Assembly: GCF_003674065.1 (NCBI RefSeq)
Contig: NZ_RDBE01000001.1
Span: 628,599-692,598 of the forward strand
Direction: 5' to 3'
Length of the DNA stretch: 64,000 nucleotides
From: Nocardioides mangrovicus
Lineage (GTDB): Bacteria; Actinomycetota; Actinomycetes; Propionibacteriales; Nocardioidaceae
The notes under the pieces were generated by a model that made no database searches, had not been told where the DNA came from, and saw nothing but the letters and a program-made list of their open reading frames with translations. How positions within the stretch are numbered: position 1 is the first letter of the stretch; the number at the start of each line of letters is the position of its first letter. Shown in pieces: positions 61,175 through 64,000 of this stretch. Position numbers and translations under genes: made by a program.

Positions 61175-62341
61175 CTACAGACCGAGGATGGTGCCGGCGA
61201 TGATCTGGCGCTGCACCTCGTTGGAGCCGCCGTAGATGGAGGCCTTGCGGAGGTTGAGGTACGTCGGGCCCGCGAGCGCGGCGGCCAGCGGCACGCCGGT
61301 GTCGCGGGCGCCGGAGGCCAGCGACGACGTGCCGTAGACGTCGACCGCCAGCTCGGAGACCGCCTGCTGCAGCTCGGTGCCCTTGAGCTTGAGCACCGAG
61401 GAGGCCGGGTGCGGCTTGCCATCGGTGGAGTTGGCCACCACCCGCAGCGCGGTGAGCTCGAGGGCGAGCAGCTCGTTCTCCAGCTCGACGATGCGGGCGG
61501 CCAGCAGCGGGTCGTCGATGCCCCCGTCGGAGCTGCCCGCGGCGGCCGTCTCCTTGACCAGGGCGAGGTTGCGCTTCGTGGCGCCTACTGGGGCGACGCC
61601 GACGCGCTCGTTGCCGAGGAGGAACTTGGCGTAGGTCCAGCCCTGGTTCTCCTCACCCACCAGGTTCTCGGCGGGCACGCGGACGTCCTCGAAGAAGACC
61701 TCGTTGACCTCGTGGCCGCCGTCGATGAGCTGGATCGGGCGCAGCGTGACGCCCTCGGCGTCCATCGGGATGAGGATCATCGAGATGCCGGCCTGCTTCT
61801 TGACCTCGGGGTCGGTGCGGCACAGGCAGAAGATCCAGTCGGCGTACTGACCCAGGGTGGTCCAGGTCTTCTGGCCGTTGATGACCCAGTCGTCGCCGTC
61901 CTTGACCGCCTTGGTGGTCAGCGAAGCGAGGTCGGAGCCGGCGTTGGGCTCGGAGAAGCCCTGGCACCACCAGATGTCCATGTTCGCGGTCTTGGCGAGG
62001 AACTTCTCCTTCATCTCCTCGCTGCCGAAATTCGCGATGACCGGGCCGATCATGTTGGCGTTGAAGGCCAGCGGCGGGATGACGTTCGCCAGCTGCATCT
62101 CCTCGTGCCAAATGTGCTTCTGCAGCGGGGTCCAATCCTGGCCGCCCCACTCGGTGGGCCAGTTCGGCACGGCGTAACCGGCCTCGTTGAGGATGCGCTG
62201 CGTGGTGACGACGGCGTCCTTGAAGGACTCGCCCTCCTCCGTTGCGCCGCGCTCGCGCAGCTCCTTCGGGATCTTGGTGGTGAAGAACGTCCGCATCTCC
62301 TCGCGGAACGCCTGCTCCTCCTCGGTGAGCGACAGCTTCAT
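61175..62341 (-). CDS. Acyl-CoA dehydrogenase, partner subunit (FadE26/FadE29-like)
   Basis: 388 residues. LNEAGYAVPNWPTEWGGQDWTPLQKHIWHEEM, WWCQGFSEPNAGSDLASLTTKAV and the ending YGGSNEVQRQIIAGTILGL are strongly reminiscent of the FadE26/FadE29 (ChsE) group. FAD- and CoA-binding regions look intact. Starts at ATG 62341, divergent from the DUF445 gene, and heads a two-gene operon with the 370-residue partner. Confidence 0.87.
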   Translation of the reverse strand: MKLSLTEEEQAFREEMRTFFTTKIPKELRERGATEEGESFKDAVVTTQRILNEAGYAVPNWPTEWGGQDWTPLQKHIWHEEMQLANVIPPLAFNANMIGPVIANFGSEEMKEKFLAKTANMDIWWCQGFSEPNAGSDLASLTTKAVKDGDDWVINGQKTWTTLGQYADWIFCLCRTDPEVKKQAGISMILIPMDAEGVTLRPIQLIDGGHEVNEVFFEDVRVPAENLVGEENQGWTYAKFLLGNERVGVAPVGATKRNLALVKETAAAGSSDGGIDDPLLAARIVELENELLALELTALRVVANSTDGKPHPASSVLKLKGTELQQAVSELAVDVYGTSSLASGARDTGVPLAAALAGPTYLNLRKASIYGGSNEVQRQIIAGTILGL

Positions 62342-62406
62342 CGACGCACTCCTCGCGCTGTAGGTGACTCGCTGGTAACGCTACCGCCCACCTCTACGGT
62401 GGGCGC

Positions 62407-63672
62407 GTGACCCTGCTCGCCGCCGACCCCGACGCTGACGCCGATCGCCGCGTACGGCTGCGCCGGATGCGCACGGTCGCGACGTCGCTGCTGGCCCTGG
62501 CCGCGGTGGTCTACGTCGCGACCCTTCACCTGGCGCACTCGGTGGGCGGCTTCTGGGGCTACGTCAACGCCGGCGCCGAGGCCTCGATGGTCGGTGCGAT
62601 CGCCGACTGGTTCGCCGTCACCGCGCTGTTCCGCCACCCGCTGGGAGTGCCGGTGCCGCACACCGCATTGGTGCCACGTCGCAAGGACGAGCTGGGCCGC
62701 GGGCTGGAGTCGTTCGTGCGCGAGAACTTCCTGGCCGAGCCGGTGGTGCGCGAGCGGCTGGCCTCGGCCGAGCTCGCGCGACGCACGGGGGAGTGGCTGC
62801 GCCAGCCGGCCAACGCCGCCCGCGCGGTGGACGAGGCCTCGGCGCTGGTCTCGGCCGCGCTGCGGCGGGTGCGCGACGAGGACGTGGCCGTCGTGGTCGT
62901 CGACGTGCTGATCCCGCGGCTGCGCCAGGAGCCGCTCGGACCGGTGCTGGGCAGCCTGCTCGGCGAGGTGGTCGAGGACGGCGCGCACCACGGCATGGTC
63001 GACCTGGTGCTGGAGGAGGCCCACCGATGGCTGGCGCACCACCAGGACACCTTCACCGACGTCATCGGCCAGCGCGCGCCGTGGTGGGCGCCGCCGCGGC
63101 TCAACGAGGTGGTGACCGACCGCCTTCACCTCGAGGCGATCCGCTGGGTGGCCGACGTGCGCGGCGACCCCGACCACGAGGTGCGGCACGCGATCGACTC
63201 CGCGCTCACCCAGCTCGCCCAGGACCTGCTCGACGACCCCGGCACCCAGGCCCGCGCCGACCGGCTGCGCGACCGGCTCCTCGAGCAGCCGCAGCTGGTC
63301 GAGTCGGGCCTGCGGATCTGGAGCGCGCTGCGGCAGGCGCTCGTCGAGGCGCTGGCCGACGCCGAGGGCCCGCTGCGCCGCCGCGCGGTGACCGAGGCGG
63401 CGGCCTTCGGAGGCCGGCTGGCCACCGAACCGGCGCTGCAGCAGCGCTTCGACGCCTGGGCCAGCGACGCCGCCGTGTTCGTCGTCGAGCGCTACGGCGC
63501 CGAGCTGACCGGCGTCATCACCCAGACCATCCAACGCTGGGACGGCACCGAGGCCTCCCGGCGCATCGAGCTGCACGTGGGCCGCGACCTGCAGTTCATC
63601 CGGATCAACGGGACGCTGGTCGGCGGACTGGTGGGCCTGGTCATCCACGCGGCCTCGGAGGTGTTGTCATGA
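62407..63672 (+). CDS. DUF445 family membrane-associated protein
   Basis: 421 residues. An N-terminal hydrophobic segment (VATSLLALAAVVYVATLHL) is followed by the DUF445 signature YVNAGAEASMVGAIADWFAVTALFRHPLGVPVPHTALVPRRKDELGRGLESFV. A long helical region (about 130-390) and a C-terminal hydrophobic anchor NGTLVGGLVGLVIHAASEVL complete it. Widespread in actinobacteria with no assigned function. GTG start; the end overlaps the S4-domain gene (ATGA). Confidence 0.88.
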   Translation: MTLLAADPDADADRRVRLRRMRTVATSLLALAAVVYVATLHLAHSVGGFWGYVNAGAEASMVGAIADWFAVTALFRHPLGVPVPHTALVPRRKDELGRGLESFVRENFLAEPVVRERLASAELARRTGEWLRQPANAARAVDEASALVSAALRRVRDEDVAVVVVDVLIPRLRQEPLGPVLGSLLGEVVEDGAHHGMVDLVLEEAHRWLAHHQDTFTDVIGQRAPWWAPPRLNEVVTDRLHLEAIRWVADVRGDPDHEVRHAIDSALTQLAQDLLDDPGTQARADRLRDRLLEQPQLVESGLRIWSALRQALVEALADAEGPLRRRAVTEAAAFGGRLATEPALQQRFDAWASDAAVFVVERYGAELTGVITQTIQRWDGTEASRRIELHVGRDLQFIRINGTLVGGLVGLVIHAASEVLS

Positions 63673-63899
63673 GTGTCCACGAGACCCGGGAGGTCGAGAT
63701 CCGCGACGAGTCGATACGGCTCGGCCAGCTGCTCAAGCTGGCCAACCTGGTCGACTCCGGCTCCGACGTCCGTCCGCTGCTCGCCGACGGCCAGGTGCTG
63801 GTCAACGCAGAGGTCGAGACCCGCCGCGGCCGTCAGCTCGTGCCCGGCGACGTCGTCGTCCTGGGCGGGGTGTCGTGCCGGGTGACGAAGGCCAAGTAG
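63669..63899 (+). CDS. Small S4-domain RNA-binding protein
   Basis: 76 residues, almost entirely one S4 fold: IRLGQLLKLANLVDSGSDVRPLLADGQVLVNAEVETRRGRQLVPGDVV. It resembles YaaA/RlbA-type proteins, which act in ribosome assembly. The ATG overlaps the DUF445 stop. A further 101 bases to the window end carry no supportable feature. Confidence 0.88.
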   Translation: MSVHETREVEIRDESIRLGQLLKLANLVDSGSDVRPLLADGQVLVNAEVETRRGRQLVPGDVVVLGGVSCRVTKAK

Positions 63900-64000
63900 C
63901 GAACGCAGGGGAGCGAACGCTGGGTGACGAGTCGGGCGAAGTGGACGGTGGCCTCCCGAAACTCGTGGGATCGACCGTTTCTGGAGCTGATTTCCGGGGG

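Noticed and set aside
63900..64000. A coding start at the right edge of the window
   Set aside because: Only 101 bases follow the S4 gene, with no clear start, ribosome site or motif.

Overview
The window is very GC-rich, densely packed chromosomal DNA with many GTG starts and ATGA/GTGA stop-start overlaps. Actinobacterial hallmarks are a furA-katG pair, an actinobacterial SigB/SigF-type sigma factor with a matching promoter, LIV-type ABC operons and a PASTA-less membrane Ser/Thr kinase. This fits a Nocardioidaceae-like soil actinomycete; that placement is inference. No rRNA, tRNA, insertion sequence, prophage or CRISPR array was seen. Most of the window is catabolic, arranged as regulator-plus-operon modules.

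Region 1 (1-10.6 kb). After the 3' part of a PepD-type dipeptidase comes an unusual catabolic cluster. It encodes 2-oxoacid/acetoin-dehydrogenase-type E1 alpha and beta, an 80-residue stand-alone lipoyl carrier, a class II aldolase, an E2 catalytic core with no lipoyl domain, an SDR, a SorC-type repressor, a GlpD-like FAD dehydrogenase, a GlpK-like FGGY kinase and a LipL-like lipoyl/octanoyl transferase. Both promoters carry related ATTCATAT-containing palindromes at the likely transcription start, so one regulator probably controls both operons. The substrate is unknown; a phosphorylated polyol is the best guess. This is the strongest candidate for an undescribed system.

Region 2 (10.6-19 kb). 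An amino-acid dehydrogenase and a ThDP-dependent 2-oxoacid decarboxylase-like enzyme are divergent from a polar amino-acid ABC transporter. They are followed by furA-katG with a palindromic operator and a strong bidirectional terminator.

Region 3 (19-29.4 kb). This is a hydroxyquinol-type aromatic operon: maleylacetate reductase, hydroxyquinol dioxygenase, TfdB-like monooxygenase, a five-gene LIV-type ABC importer and an AraC regulator. A flavin monooxygenase-like gene is divergent from it.

Region 4 (29.5-33.3 kb) holds a membrane metallophosphoesterase, a small conserved protein, an ADP-ribosylglycohydrolase, a small secreted Cys-rich protein and a helical-repeat-like protein.

Region 5 (33.3-43.5 kb) is a complete oxidative uronate/aldarate pathway: uronate dehydrogenase, glucarate dehydratase, galactarate-type dehydratase, 5-dehydro-4-deoxyglucarate dehydratase, 2-oxoglutarate semialdehyde dehydrogenase, two MFS importers and an IclR regulator. 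It contains one unrecognised protein.

Region 6 (43.5-64 kb) is mixed. It holds a fluoride riboswitch with two crcB genes, a Ser/Thr kinase, a PTS mannitol-type IICBA divergent from a zinc dehydrogenase, and an L-2-hydroxyglutarate oxidase. Next come a SigB-like sigma factor, a CDF transporter, an atypical response regulator, membrane and hydrolase genes, and an AAA+/VWA pair. The window ends with Ogt, a heteromeric-type acyl-CoA dehydrogenase pair, a DUF445 protein and an S4-domain protein. Two copies of a dispersed intergenic element lie in convergent gaps at about 45.85 and 59.85 kb.
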